Of a DNA stretch of 64,000 bases, positions 10,951-21,868 are shown one piece after another. The stretch is taken from assembly GCA_951217055.1 (NCBI GenBank), contig OX578276.1:152265012-152329011 (forward strand). Direction: 5' to 3'. How positions within the stretch are numbered: the first letter of the stretch is position 1; each line of letters opens with the position of its first letter. Position numbers and translations under genes: made by a program. Source of the DNA: Gerris lacustris (lineage: Eukaryota > Arthropoda > Insecta > Hemiptera > Gerridae). The notes beneath the pieces are model-generated. The model saw only the letters and a program-made list of their open reading frames with translations. It had not been told where the DNA came from and did no database searches.

Positions 10951-11020
10951 TATAGAGGCTTTTGTTTTTATTATTCTATAATGTATTTAGTTTTTATTAT
11001 TATTATTATTTTGTTGACAG

Positions 11021-11221
11021 ATAATGTCAGGTGGTGTACCCGCTGCTGCTACTGCATGCTCAGATAGAAGATGGGCAGATTGGAGGCCTCATCTAGCCAT
11101 GATTCTATCTAATCTTACAGATAAACCTGCTACAGACTTGGCCTCTGTCACTACTCTTGCAGACGGTCTGGCTAGCAGGGGTCGGCTGTATGCTGCACAC
11201 TCGTGTTATATAATAGCTCAG
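11021..11221 (+). CDS. Sec16: Sec16 exon 3: MSGG...WRPHLAMILSNL
   Basis: A 201-nt exon, phase 0 on both sides (67 codons), acceptor ACAG at 11017-11020 and donor GT at 11222. The peptide IMSGGVPAAATACSDRRWAD continues WRPHLAMILSNL, then LADGLASRGRLYAAHSCYIIAQ. It aligns residue for residue with the central domain of animal Sec16 (human LMSGRMPAASTCCG...WGDWRPHLAMVLSNL...LASRGLLDAAHFCYLMAQ, from memory). Structurally this is part of the helical stack of the ancestral coatomer element. A repeat-rich 1.46-kb intron follows, and the next in-order exon is 12680-12871. Confidence 0.97.
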
Positions 11222-12679
11222 GTATTCCTTCTCTTCTTATTTTTGTTTTTCTCATGTACATAGTTTATATAAAAGGAATGTATTGCGACGGTATGAAATG
11301 ATAGGTTTACACGTTTTGAGGTCCATTAAGTCCAAAAAGGTGGTTTTTAAAATATGTCTGTCTGTTGTCTGTAGTCTGTGCAAACACAAGGAGTCTAAAC
11401 TACTGGGTCGATTTGAATTAAATTTGGCAAAAAGATTCAGAAAATTTTAGTTCTAAATTTGGGGGCGCTACCCTCCAAAAACTCTTTAAAAAAACATGAA
11501 AAAAAAAAAATTCTAGAAAACGGTCCTGTCAATTAAATTCTGAAATGTAATTCATTTAAGTACAAATTAACCATATAAGTAGTTTTTTTCTGGAAAAATC
11601 TAGTTTTAGAGATATTGATGAAAATAAATCTGATTTTGTTGAAAATCGAAAACAAATAAACAACCACCTGTTGAAAACTTTTTAAATATGTTTAAAAACA
11701 AATCAATTATTTTAACATTTGCATACCTACCCGCTTTATATTTGTGGATAGTTATATTGAAATGAAATTGTTTTCAATGTCCCTAAAGCCGAACAACAAA
11801 CATTTTTTCCCCCTTCTCACAAGCTTTTGGCGCCCCTCCAAAACCTGCGCCCTGGGGAAATGCCCAGTCTGTCCATTTGTAGATCAAGGCCTATGTAGAC
11901 CAGAAGATACCTGTGTTTAAGCCACTGAATTGGGTGCAGTTTTTAAAACATTAGGACATAACCTTCAGGCAGACAGAGTTGAGTAATTATTAAGGGGTCC
12001 TTTTTGGAGAATACTTAATAATATAGAGGTTGGGAATTCTGTGTGATTGTAATCTTATCTAATGAAGCCAGTTAACTAAAATTAGTTTATATTCTTTCTT
12101 TTTGCTTCCGAGCTTAACGAAGGTAATGGCAAGCATTGTGTTCACTTTTGAAAACGAAAAAATTTGATGTCTCCGATTTTAAAAATTCCAAGACAAAAAA
12201 CCCGTTTCAGACATCAGGGAACATTTTTGGTCTCGTGTCTGTCTGTCTGTCCGTCAGTGTTCACGAATCCTTGAAGCGTGTGACGATAACTTGAGTAAAT
12301 GTGGACCGATTTTGATGAAATTTGGTAGACATGATCATTTTACCAATGCCCAGGATGAGTTCGTTGGACAACGTTATCTGTCTAAGTGTTCACGCACAAC
12401 GCTCGTGTAAACGTGAACTTCAAATTTAAAATTGGAATTTTAGGTTGGGAAAAAATCTAACTTTATCTATTCAATGAGACAATAATTTTTTTTAAATACA
12501 TTTTTTTAGTAAAACAAACACCAACACCCCTGTGAAGTGTTAAAGATCGCTAAAACTATTAATAGTTTTTACAGAATAAACAATATAACAATAAAGTACA
12601 TGTTAGGATGCGAGGAAGGTATGTGCCACACTAATTAGGAGTCCATTTTTATATGTTTTGTTTTTTATTTTGAATTTAG
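11222..12679. other. Intron with fragments of three repeat families
   Basis: 11290-11500 carries the family recognised by TTTACACGTTTTGAGGTCC and TTTGGGGGCGCTACCCTCCA, also seen inverted at 16680-16900 and direct at 61770-61960. 11820-11895 carries GGCGCCCCTCCAAAACCTGC followed by AAATGCCCAGTCTG, also at 38075-38115. 12104-12645 is a copy of the TGTC-type R1 repeat, running almost to the 3' splice site. The duplicated block starts at 12356. Confidence 0.6.
12104..12645 (+). repeat. TGTC-type repeat R1, 5' portion
   Basis: Begins TTGCTTCCGAGCTTAACGAA, passes through CGTGTCTGTCTGTCTGTCCG and GTTCGTTGGACAACG, and ends near GATGCGAGGAAGGTATGTGC, about 35 bases before exon A. The same landmarks occur in the same order at 32945-33540, showing that this is one repeat unit. 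The part from 12356 is duplicated at 1-290. Confidence 0.65.
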
Positions 12680-12871
12680 GTTATGTTTGGAGAGCTGTAC
12701 AGATCTGAAGGTCCTGTGTTACTGGGATGTTCTGATCCGAGTCTGAGCCAGCCCATATCTCAGACACAGTCACCTCTAGAGTCGTTCAACTACAGATCAT
12801 TCCTACTTACACTCTGCTACGAGTATGCCGTTAAGCAGGGACAGCCAAACTTCTTCGTACCTGCTCTTCAG
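12680..12871 (+). CDS. Sec16: Sec16 exon 4 (exon A, in-order copy)
   Basis: A 192-nt phase 0-0 exon, acceptor TTTAG at 12675-12679 and donor GT at 12872. It encodes VMFGELYRSEGPVLLGCSDP, then ...SFNYRSFLLTLCYEYAVKQG and QPNFFVPALQ. It follows ...CYIIAQ of the previous exon as required by the family, and carries the EYA helix before the FQVFKF-like segment (human EYAQSLG...PSFQVFKFIY, from memory). Exon and donor sites are identical in copy 1 apart from one synonymous base. Confidence 0.95.
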
Positions 12872-15371
12872 GTAATAGCCGTTTATAATTATCCTTTTTC
12901 CTCTACACAGAGAGGTGAAACATGATTGGAATAACTGCCTAGATTAAGTGGTATTGTTTGTAGTGGTGTGTAGAGAGGGCATTTGGTGAGTAAGTGTTGC
13001 AGAATTTCGTTGGTGTTTAAGTTACGCAGAGTGCAGATGCTGTCACTATTTATTTTCTGGATGTTATTAATGTCGGTGATTTATGTTCTAAATTGGGCTA
13101 TAGATCTAGTGAATCTATAAGGCATGGTTATTGGTAGGTAGGGTTGTAGATAATCTGACTAATGAATGTTGTAGAATAATGTTTTATAATAATATGACAC
13201 TTGCAACATGGTTGAAAGCTGGGGTGATGCTATTATCACTTTACAGCGAATACGAAAGCAGCCGGTCGAATACAAAAATAAAGGGGGTTGAGATGGACTG
13301 TATTTATGAGATAGGGTAAAAATTTAGATAAATAGCCTGGTAAAATAAATCTTTAGTTTAGATGCATACCCAGTAAGTTGAGTCCAGCCTGCTGTATGTC
13401 TTTCTCGGGGGATACTTCTTCTTTCTTGGCGGGTGGTTAAATGTTCGTAACCTCAACGAAGATCCCGGCTGGGATGTAGATGAATTTAAATTCTTGGAGA
13501 GTTAATAAACTTTATAAAGGAAATATAATAAAAGCGGTGAGGCGGTTAAGCAAATGAAAAAAGGTGACCGATCCTCCTACCTCCTAGGCGTCCTGGCTGG
13601 CTGTGACTGAAGATGTGGGGGGGGGGGGGGGGGGGAGAGATCGGGCCTTACCTTTGGTAGAGTTTACACAACCGGCCGCTAGGGGGCTGAGGCGGCTCCA
13701 AAACTAAACCTAGATCTACTTACCATGGGCTATAGAAATATAAATTTTTAACATAGAACATAAAATATATATAAATATAAAAAATAAAAGATAGAATCTA
13801 TCACAACATTTATCTCACGATCCAGGGCGTACACTGAACATGGGGTCCTCTAGCTGGAGTCTGAAATAAAAAACAGACCTGCTGCGGGTCAAGCTTATAC
13901 ACTAGCAATGAGCTGCCATGGGCCCTAATATAACAATTAGGATATGAATTAACTAAATAAATAATTGTGATAAGATTTGAATTATTAATTCAATCTTCAA
14001 TCAACTAAAATTTCCTTTAAAACCCACAAACACCGTCAAAATACTATTTTCCAGACTTAAAGACCCAACTCCCCTTAAAGATAAATAAATCTGATGTCAT
14101 ATATAAAATCAACTGTTTAGATTGTGACTCATCCTACATAGATCAAACTTGCCAATTCTTACATAGAAGATTATACCAACATGAATATAGCCTCAGACCC
14201 AACTATCCCAATCCTACTGCCCTACCAATCACTTTCATTCCACTAATCACAAATTTCATTTTATCAATCCCATTATCTTAGCTCAAGAACCTAATTTCCA
14301 TCGAAGAAAAGAATGTCCTGGAAATGTATTATATATTTAAAACCAACAACATGGTTAACTTTAGAACTGACACCAATAACTTCAGCATATGTTATCGGAA
14401 TATAATCACAAATTTTTCTTTTTTTTCTTTAGACTTCTCTCTAGTCTCATTCGATAACTTTTTTGATATTTTATTTGAGGCATTTGTTACCTTTCAGTCA
14501 ACTTGTATAATTTTATTATTCTTAGTCTTTTCTCACTGTTAATTTGTAAGTTTTTCAAATTATTATTAATTAGTTCAGTGCTATATTTATGATTTGTTTT
14601 ATGTGATATTAGTTTTTTTAAGTCTAGTTGTAATCTAAAATGCAGCCTCTACCCTTACCTGGATTCACCGCCCTTTACACCGGGTTTTTACTGTTAATCC
14701 TTTCACGTCCTTTTTTGCCTCCCACTTCCAATTCTTTCTACCTCCTCTGTATACATTTCACATTACTACTGCTTGACCAGTCTTATTTCTATCGTCAATA
14801 TGTTTATACTCTAAGTTCAGTATATATTGTCCTGTAGTTAAACCCTGACCATATGCATAAATTACACCAAAGTAGTTGGTTAAACTATGTAGTTTTTATT
14901 AAACCGCACCTCACTAATTTTAATCCTAATTAATAGGGCTCGGATCGATATGCTCGATAAAATCTCCAGATATGCTCGAAAAACCATATGCTTTATGCTC
15001 GATAGATATGCTCGAAAAACCCATTATATGCTCGAAAAAAAAACTATGTGCTGTTAAATATGCAGAATATGTTGTAGGCATCAAGTCCTTCTTTTTAAAA
15101 GCAGCCTGGTTAGGGCCCGAATTGCCCCCCCCCCCCCCAATTCAAATTCCCCGAATTTGAATAAAATCAAACTATTTAGACAAAAACCACAAGAATATGC
15201 TATTCTGAAAACAGCCGTTTTATGCATTTATATGCTCGATAAATTTAAATACTGTTGGTCCCAGAGAGGTGAAAATACCACCAAAAGGCTTCTTTCAATG
15301 TGTAAAAAAAATATGCAAATATGCTCAAATCCTAGCCCTACTAATTAATAATTGTGTTGTTATGTTGGCAG
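12872..15371. other. Intron between exons A and B, in-order copy
   Basis: Same content as 517-3020: a long G-run (about 13617-13635), a degraded Penelope-like GIY-YIG fragment on the + strand (about 14053-14425), the ATATGCTCGA cluster (about 14948-15040) and a C-run at 15125-15138. The frame at 13131-13319 opens here because of small indels relative to copy 1, which argues against it being coding. Confidence 0.6.
14053..14425 (+). mobile_element. Degraded Penelope-like GIY-YIG endonuclease fragment, copy 2
   Basis: Counterpart of 1690-2060, with the same VIYKINCLDCDSSYIDQT stretch and the same downstream frameshift. The decay therefore predates the split of the two copies. Confidence 0.6.
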
Positions 15372-15644
15372 AGATACAAGCTGCTGGTGGCTTGGAGGCT
15401 GGTAGAGTGGGGTCGAGGTAGACCTGCGCTACTCTACTGTGAACTTCTAGCCAGTGAGTTACTTCAACCTAAACCAGAGCAAGCTTGCTCTATCAACCCT
15501 GACCTGGTTCATCTTGTAGTGGAACTATCTTCGGCTCTCAAAGCACTCGACCCTAGTTCAGCACATGCCGTTACTGATCTCTCTACCTGTCCAGATCCCG
15601 ACTGGCTTCAACAGCTTAAACAATTTGAATCAACTCTACCACAG
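15372..15644 (+). CDS. Sec16: Sec16 exon 5 (exon B, in-order copy), end of central domain
   Basis: A 273-nt phase 0-0 exon, acceptor GGCAG at 15367-15371 and donor GT at 15645. It encodes RYKLLVAWRLVEWGRGRPAL, YCELLASELLQ, a Leu-rich helix (LVHLVVELSSALKALDP) and DPDWLQQLKQFESTLPQ. It closes the Sec16 helical domain; after it the protein becomes low-complexity. Four synonymous and no amino-acid differences from copy 1 show purifying selection on both sequences. Confidence 0.95.
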
Positions 15645-16679
15645 GTAACTAACTATACTGGAATTTTGTTTCAGCTCTCACTACAGGCAATTTTAAGCTT
15701 TAAGAACGTGGAACTTTTTAATAGCTAAATTAAAATTAAAATTTTGGGTTACCATGAAAATCTGGTTTGATAATTAACTAGAATTTATATTAAGGTTTAA
15801 CATTAGTGCTAATTTATATTAGATAAATTTAATTTTTTGGAAAATTGTGAACTTAGTATTCTTAAAATGTGATTTTAAACATTAAATACATTGTGGTCGA
15901 TGTAGCGTATCTGGGGCATCATGTTTAGAAATGGATAAACTGACAAATATAATTGATACAAATTGCCTTTTTTATGGATACTTTTTCATTTAATACTTCT
16001 ACATCGAAACCCAGTTAATCTAAAACACATACATATGCTGAAGATACGCAAAATCGACTTTTATATATATATCTGTGTCCCATAATTGAGGACTGAAGAT
16101 CAGGGTGGCCACAGACCGGGAAAACCGGGAATACCGGGAAAAGTCAGGGAATTTCGGCCGACAGGGAAATGTCAGGGAAAAGTCAGGGAATTTTGACATA
16201 GGTCAGGGAAAATCTGCAGGCAATTAAAATCATTATTTCATAGTTTTAAAGCACAGAAACCTTAACTTTCTCGAAATTTCTTATAAAAATAAAAAATTCT
16301 GTATTTGGAACAAAGGCAGAAGGATTAACAACCTCTATACTTGGCAATTATATCAAAAAATCAGTCAAAGACAACTCAGACAAACTTTCTCATATACGCG
16401 TTCATAATTACTTAGCCCAGTGTTTTCCGTTTACTAGTTTTCGTATGTTGATTTAATTATTATTGAACATTTCATCAAAATTTATCATAAAAATAACTTC
16501 TCCTGGGCAGGGAATCGAACCCGGGTCTCCGTCCGCGTTTTAAGCTTTTTTTCTCAGGAACTAGATTTTTCCCGGGAAAACGGCATATATTGTTAGATTC
16601 GTATTTAAATGGACTACATTTTAGAATTTTTTTTATCAAAATCGTCGGAACCGTTTTCGAGAAATCATATTTTTTCACG

Positions 16680-16930
16680 TTTTTTCAGAGTTTTTGGAGT
16701 GTAGCGCCCCCAAATTTAGAGCTAAAATTCATTTCTCGATATCGCCTCGGGGTATGATTTTCCTAAACATGTGAGCCAAATTTCGTCAAAATCAGCCCAG
16801 TAGTTTAGGCTCCAGGTGTCTGCACAGACAGACAGACATTTTTTAAAATCCACTTTTTTGGACTCAGGGGACCTCAAAACGTGTAAATCCATCAAAATTG
16901 AATTTTTGCGCCAAAAATTGTAGTCCATTT
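16680..16930 (-). repeat. GGGGGCGCTAC repeat, inverted copy
   Basis: Reverse complement of the family at 11290-11500 and 61770-61990 (shared: AGAGTTTTTGGAGTGTAGCG and GGGGACCTCAAAACGTGTAA). Nested in the 1773-bp element. Confidence 0.6.
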
Positions 16931-16972
16931 AATTGCGCCAAAAAAAAAAAATAGTAGTCCATTTAAACTAAC

Positions 16973-17510
16973 TTAAATCAAATTATAATTACTATTTACA
17001 ACGGGAGACAGTCAGAGAACAATAGGCTTCAGCACCGAGATTCGAACTACGGGCCTTCTTTTTTCCAGTAAAGACGCTCTACCAAATAAGCTATACTGAA
17101 GAATAATTTCCTTTGTCGATAACGATACCTAGTCCCGAATTTAAGCTTTCAAATTTTCAAGTCAACATTAACGACATAGAACTAGAGTGAGAAATAACGC
17201 TTGTAATTATAAAGTACCTACCCAATTAGTACCTGTATCTAGTACAATCAATTAGAAATTCAATTTTTAAGTTTTTGGTAGTATTCATACTACGGAAGTT
17301 TAAATTTTAATTTAAATCAAATTATAACTACTATTTACAACGGGAGACAGATAAAGGAGGCTCGTGGTCGAATCCCGGTGCTGAAGTCTATTTTTCTCTG
17401 TCTGTCTCCCGTTGTAAATAGAAATTATAATTTGATTTAAATTAAAATTTAAACGTTCCGTAGTATGAATAGGTACTACCAAAAACTTAAAAATTGAATT
17501 TACAAATCTA
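16973..17510. repeat. tRNA-like fold-back repeat (nested)
   Basis: A minus-strand unit with tRNA-like head (about 17027-17105: CTTCAGCACCGAGATTCGAA, then ...AAGCTATACTGAAG) is followed by its 3' part and the start of a second minus-strand unit (about 17315-17355). The sequence then switches strand within the second unit and reads back on + (about 17356-17510: GGCTCGTGGTCGAATCCCGG, TGCTGAAGTC, then the AT-rich tail). Part of the family at 24600-25045, 28285-28570, 39560-40035 and 52672-53200. Confidence 0.75.
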
Positions 17511-18152
17511 ACGATATAAGCCGTTTTCATGGGAAAAATCTAATTCTAAGAAAATAGCTTTAAACGCGGACGGAGAGAGCCCGGGTTCGATTCCCCGCCG
17601 AGGCGAAGTTATTTTTATGATACATTTTGATGAAATGTTCTATAATAATTAAATTTTTCTACGAAAAACATGAAAACTAATATATGAAAAACATTGGGCT
17701 AAATAATTATCAACTTGTATATGTATTCTATTTTAGCTTGATGATCTTTAACTTTTTAAAGGTAAATTTTGTAAAATAAATATCGATGATGGACAGGGAA
17801 AACCTGAAGTAGGTCAGGGAAATGTCAGGGAAAAGTCAGGGAATTTTGTCAAGCTTTATTAGTGGCCACCCTGAAGATGGAAAATGTATTAAGAGAAAAA
17901 TTATAAAACGAAGAAGTATCCATATTTTGGTGCATTTTTGATGAATCTACAGTTAAATCTTTCATTTTTAATGTCCCAGTTTTTCAATCAACCTACATTG
18001 AATTAAAATAATTGTAAATATTTTTTTAATTTTATTAAGACATTTTTTTTTTTTTTTTGTCAAATTTTTACATTTTTGTGTAGAATTTGGTAAATTTTAT
18101 AGATTAATTTATTTAAAAACCTAAACTTATCTTTTCTTGGTAAATACTTTAA

Positions 18153-18897
18153 TTGTCAAAAGTATTTTCCTCCTCCCCCTCTTAACTTTTGAACGGTTTG
18201 AGATAAATTAATGAAACTTGGGAGATCCCTACCATGTAAAGGGGAGTTTATTTTCATGCAATCGTGCCCTAGGGGCAACCACCCACTTGGCTCCCAGGCC
18301 ACCTAACTTTAAAATTTCATAGTGGAGTGTTTATTTTTAATTGCAGAGTTTGATACTACACGGGGGCATATCGATGGCACAGTTTAGATTCAGTGTTGGT
18401 GAGAACTTTTGTACAAAGATTTGTCCTTTTATTTGTTTAAGATCAGCTGTCTAGTTGGTTGTCATTTATATGAAGTAAATAAATTCAGAACTATTTTTTT
18501 TCTCACTAAATTTTAATATATATTACAATAACAATAATATTATTAACACTACATATGATTCAACAGAAAAATAGAAACATAGTATAAAAAGTTATTTTTA
18601 TCTTGTAATTTTCTATTTTTGCTTCCCTAAAGGGGGCAAAATAGAAAAGTTTCAAGTAATTTTTTATTATTTTTCACCGAAGAATCCAAATATGCTATCA
18701 AAAATATATTCTCTAATTTGAAATTTTGAAGTTGGGTGGCCTGGGGGCAAAGTGGGTGGTTGCTCCAAGCGGGATTGCATGAAAACAAACTTCCCTTTAC
18801 ATGGTATGGATACCCCAAGATTCATTAATTTATCTCAAACCGTTCAAAAGTTTAGAGGGGGGGGGGGGGGGGGGAGAGACTTTTGGACCACCCTGTA
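18153..18897. mobile_element. DNA element with inverted arms, copy 2
   Basis: Same element as 4030-4775, with the same inverted arms and ACTTTTGGACCACCCTGTA right edge. The G-run (about 16) is shorter than in copy 1 (about 22). No coding capacity. Confidence 0.65.
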
Positions 18898-19214
18898 TAA
18901 AGAAGATGGAATGGGAGAGGGGTAGGTCTTCACTCTACTAGAGTCCAAAAACAACTGAATGTATTTAATAAAATTAAACTAATAAATAATGTTAAATATA
19001 TTTAATGGAATAAATATAACTAACAACAGTGGTGCCTAGACCTATGCCACAAGCTGTTTGGTGTGTTCTTTTACTTTTTAATAGAATGGTTTGTACCTAA
19101 TATGTCATGTAATATGTCATTGTATGATAATATGTCATCTTCCAACTCCACCTTTTTCCACCTGTATTTATTCTTTAACCCCAGATTTCATGGGGTCTTG
19201 GTCTCAATATTAAT

Positions 19215-19975
19215 TGAAGCGAGCTTCTTACATTCAACGAAATATGCATCTTGTCTGTCTGTGTGTAACGTTTACGTGTCCGACGATAACTTATGTAAAA
19301 GTTGACCGATTTAGTTGAAATTTGGTATACATCTTCCTTTTACTAATACTCAGGCTAAGTTCGTTGGACAGCGTGATCCGTCCAAGAGTTCGTGCGCAAT
19401 GCTCGCGTAAACGTGAGCTTCAAATTTAAAATTGGAATTTCAGGACGGGAAAAAATTCTATCATCACCTATTCGACGAGAAGAACATTTTTTTCAAATAA
19501 CATTTTTTAGTAAAACCAACAACGACACTGCTATGAATTAATAAAGATCGCTAAAAACTATTAAAGCGGACCTAAACGTTTAAAATAGAGAAAACAACCT
19601 TTTTACCGATATCTTACGTTCTAACTTAACGATTTTAATAAAACTTCATGTACATCGTCTAAAGTACAATTGAAACAAGTATGTAAAATTTCAACTTGAT
19701 ACAAGCAGTAGTATTTGAGTAATGAAGTGATACATTTATAATAATTGTTTAAAAGCTATGACGGGTGGTTAAGATTGTTAGAGTCGTGTTGTGTGTAGGT
19801 TAGTTTAGGAAGTAAAGCTTTGTACCGAGTACCCCCACCCCACCCCACACTGCACTCTTCCACTTATCTTAAACTATTACATTCATCATGATTAACAAAT
19901 TTCAATAGTCAGTATTTTATTGCTATACGATCGCTTCAATGATAGAGCCACGCGATGCCTAGTATTATGACTGAT
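19215..19975 (+). repeat. Long TGTC-type repeat R1, copy 2
   Basis: Counterpart of 5092-5850 with very few base changes (for example CATTCAACG against CATTCAAAG). It ends at CGCGATGCCTAGTATTATG, ten or so bases before the Tigger terminus. Confidence 0.65.
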
Positions 19976-19984
19976 GTACTTATT

Positions 19985-21598
19985 CAGTGAAATTCGCTTA
20001 TAACGAACCCAGATACAAAGATATTCTGGGTATAACGATTGGGATCAATGCATTTGGTTGGTTTCCTATATAACGTAGCATTGGGACAACCGACTAGAAA
20101 ATACAACCGAATGAATACGTCGATTGAGAAAAAAAAACAGTCGACTGAATTCAATCGACTGAAAACAGTTTTATACAGGGAATAAGGGTATATGAATAAA
20201 GAAAGTCTAGAGTAGATAAAGGTGAAGTAAAGATATAGACTGAAACCGCAATTCGAATGTTTCAATCGAATGGTTTTTGTTTTTAATATAGGAGTGGTAG
20301 GGAAAGAGAACAACGATGGAGGCCGTAAAGGGCTCAGAGCTGAGGGGAGTGAGAGTGAGAAGGCGCTTGACACTCGTTATCTCCTAGCAAACTACAGCCT
20401 GATATAATATCGTTTTCATTCGAATGAAAAAATATAGACTGAGACTGAATCCAGTCGAATGTTTTTTGGTTTTGGGTTGGGGAAAGGAACACGGTAAAGG
20501 GCTCAGAGCGGAGGAGGGGTGAGAAGGCACATGACACTAGTTATCTCTATCTCGTTACTACTCAGGTCCACATATACACATCCGAATTACAACTAATACA
20601 AGTCCAAACTATAGACTGATATCAGTCAAATGAAAACTAGTTTTCCACAACCGAATGAATGAATATTTTAAAACAACCGATTAGTCGACTTTTTTCAGTC
20701 GATTGGTTCCCAACGCTAATATAACGATGATGGATATAAAGATAATTCGGGTAAAGTGATCTCATTTTAGAATTAAAAATGGTCATGCTATCAGCCTATA
20801 ACAATGGATTTTATTTCACCTTTCCATCAAGACCCTTTCTTTATTGCCGCCGAAACAACAGTTCACTTCCCATTTTCTAAGTACATATGTATAAAAAACT
20901 TTCTTCAAATGTCAGACAAAACAACACTCTACTTCTCCCTTCCTTTTTCTAAGAATGGCTACTGATAGGAGTTCAGGAAATCTCTTTATCTGGTTTAACA
21001 GCCCGTTTTGTTATTCATCTTAACTAGGAGAGTCTCATTTTACATTTGGTTTCTTTCAGTTCGGACCTATTGTGTTGAAATGTCTATAAAACGCGCCGTT
21101 CATTATCTATTGCGGAAAAAGTGAAAATAATTAAACGTTTAGAATATGGTGTTTCGAACAAAGATCTGTCGGGAACTAGGAATAAGTCAATCGACCCTGT
21201 CTACCATTTGGAAGAAAAAAAGACCAAATAAAATGCTATTTTTAAAAGGACATTACATCCTGCAAGAGGATAAAATTGAGTCAACATCAAGACTTAGAAC
21301 AGGCTCTCCTAGACTGGTTTAAAATTCAATGTTCTAAGAACATTCCAATAAATGGTCCGATACTTCAAGAAAAAGCTACTGAATTTGGTTGGCTTTTTTA
21401 AAAAAACATTTCCAATGTTCGTTTTTGCATTATAATATGTCTTTTTTTAAATCCTATTTTTATACCTTGCAGATTTGCATTTGCACATTAACATTATTAT
21501 TTTTTTAATATTTTATTTTATATCGGATACAACTATGTTTGGATATAATGATCTGTTTTACTAGGTCCCTTGAAGATCGTTATAAGCGAATTTCACTG
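19985..21598 (+). mobile_element. pogo/Tigger DNA transposon with transposase relic
   Basis: Termini are CAGTGAAATTCGCTTATAAC at 19985 and GTTATAAGCGAATTTCACTG ending 21598, a perfect 20-bp TIR with TA following the right end. About 21085-21400 retains pogo-type transposase relics in broken frames: EKVKIIKRLEYGVSNKDLSRELGI-like helix-turn-helix words, STLSTIWKKK, and a CENP-B-like ALLDWFKIQCSKNIPINGPI. The catalytic region is absent. The left half (20100-20700) has an internal imperfect tandem duplication built on TCGAATG / AATCGACTGA words (about 20215-20370 and 20430-20545). Perfect TIRs suggest it could still be moved in trans. Confidence 0.88.
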
Positions 21599-21688
21599 TA
21601 TTTATTAAGTACATATTATAATATAATACTTATTAATACAATAAGTATATTATATAATGTAATTTGTATTATGGGTAATTATTTGCAG

Positions 21689-21757
21689 GAGGAAGAGGAG
21701 CCCATGGTTCAGCCCCCTCACAACCCAACAGAACAAGCTGCCTATCCTAATTTCGAG
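21689..21757 (+). CDS. Sec16: Sec16 exon 6: short acidic/proline linker
   Basis: A 69-nt exon (23 codons, phase 0-0), acceptor TTTGCAG at 21682-21688 and donor GAG|GTAAAC at 21758. It reads EEEEPMVQPPHNPTEQAAYP then NFE. There is no family-wide signature, but phase, good splice sites and direct continuation over a 111-bp intron into PGPHVP... support it. It belongs to the disordered linker between the central domain and the C-terminal block. Confidence 0.85.
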
Positions 21758-21868
21758 GTAAACTTTCTTACCATAATTTTTTAATTTAAGGATGGTGGGT
21801 TAGGTAACACACCAATACCATTAACAGAGAGCTCTTAGTAAAATTTTTTTATCATTACTTTTTTTTAG

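Larger units (their letters stand above)
16101..17873. mobile_element. 1773-bp non-autonomous DNA transposon with CAGGGTGGCCAC termini
   Basis: Termini are CAGGGTGGCCAC (16101) and GTGGCCACCCTG (ending 17873). Subterminal TCAGGGAAAAGTCAGGGAAT repeats sit at both ends in opposite orientation. Flanking 5-bp target duplication: AAGAT at 16096-16100 and 17874-17878. The homologous site in copy 1 lacks the element. The interior is also roughly inverted: 16440-16640 mirrors 17520-17700 (AACCCGGGTCTCCGTCCGCG against CGGACGGAGAGAGCCCGGGT), enclosing a tRNA-like repeat. No transposase frame. CAGGG ends with a 5-bp duplication suggest a hAT-like group, but this is inference. A right half of a sister copy lies at 34795-35104. 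Confidence 0.88.
12356..19990. repeat. Duplicated segment, copy 2 (in-order copy)
   Basis: Counterpart of 1-5867. This copy lies in the correct Sec16 exon order, following the exon at 11021-11221. It differs from copy 1 by a 1773-bp transposon (16101-17873), G- and C-run lengths (for example about 19 G at 13617-13635 against 11 in copy 1), a 4-base indel after exon B (TAACTAACTATAC against TAACTATAT) and dispersed SNPs. It continues seamlessly into the Tigger element at the point where copy 1 meets the gap. Confidence 0.93.
15645..21688. other. 6-kb intron packed with DNA elements
   Basis: From left to right: AT-rich relic sequence to 16100; a 1773-bp DNA transposon (16101-17873) carrying nested repeats; a foldback element (18153-18897); an R1 repeat (19215-19975); a Tigger element (19985-21598). 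An additional short linker exon cannot be excluded, but none is needed to keep frame: exon B ends in phase 0 and the exon at 21689 starts in phase 0. Confidence 0.65.

Noticed and set aside
19984..20537. Minus-strand Ser/Phe-rich frames (129 and 67 codons)
   Set aside because: They lie inside the Tigger element's internal repeats and show no family features.
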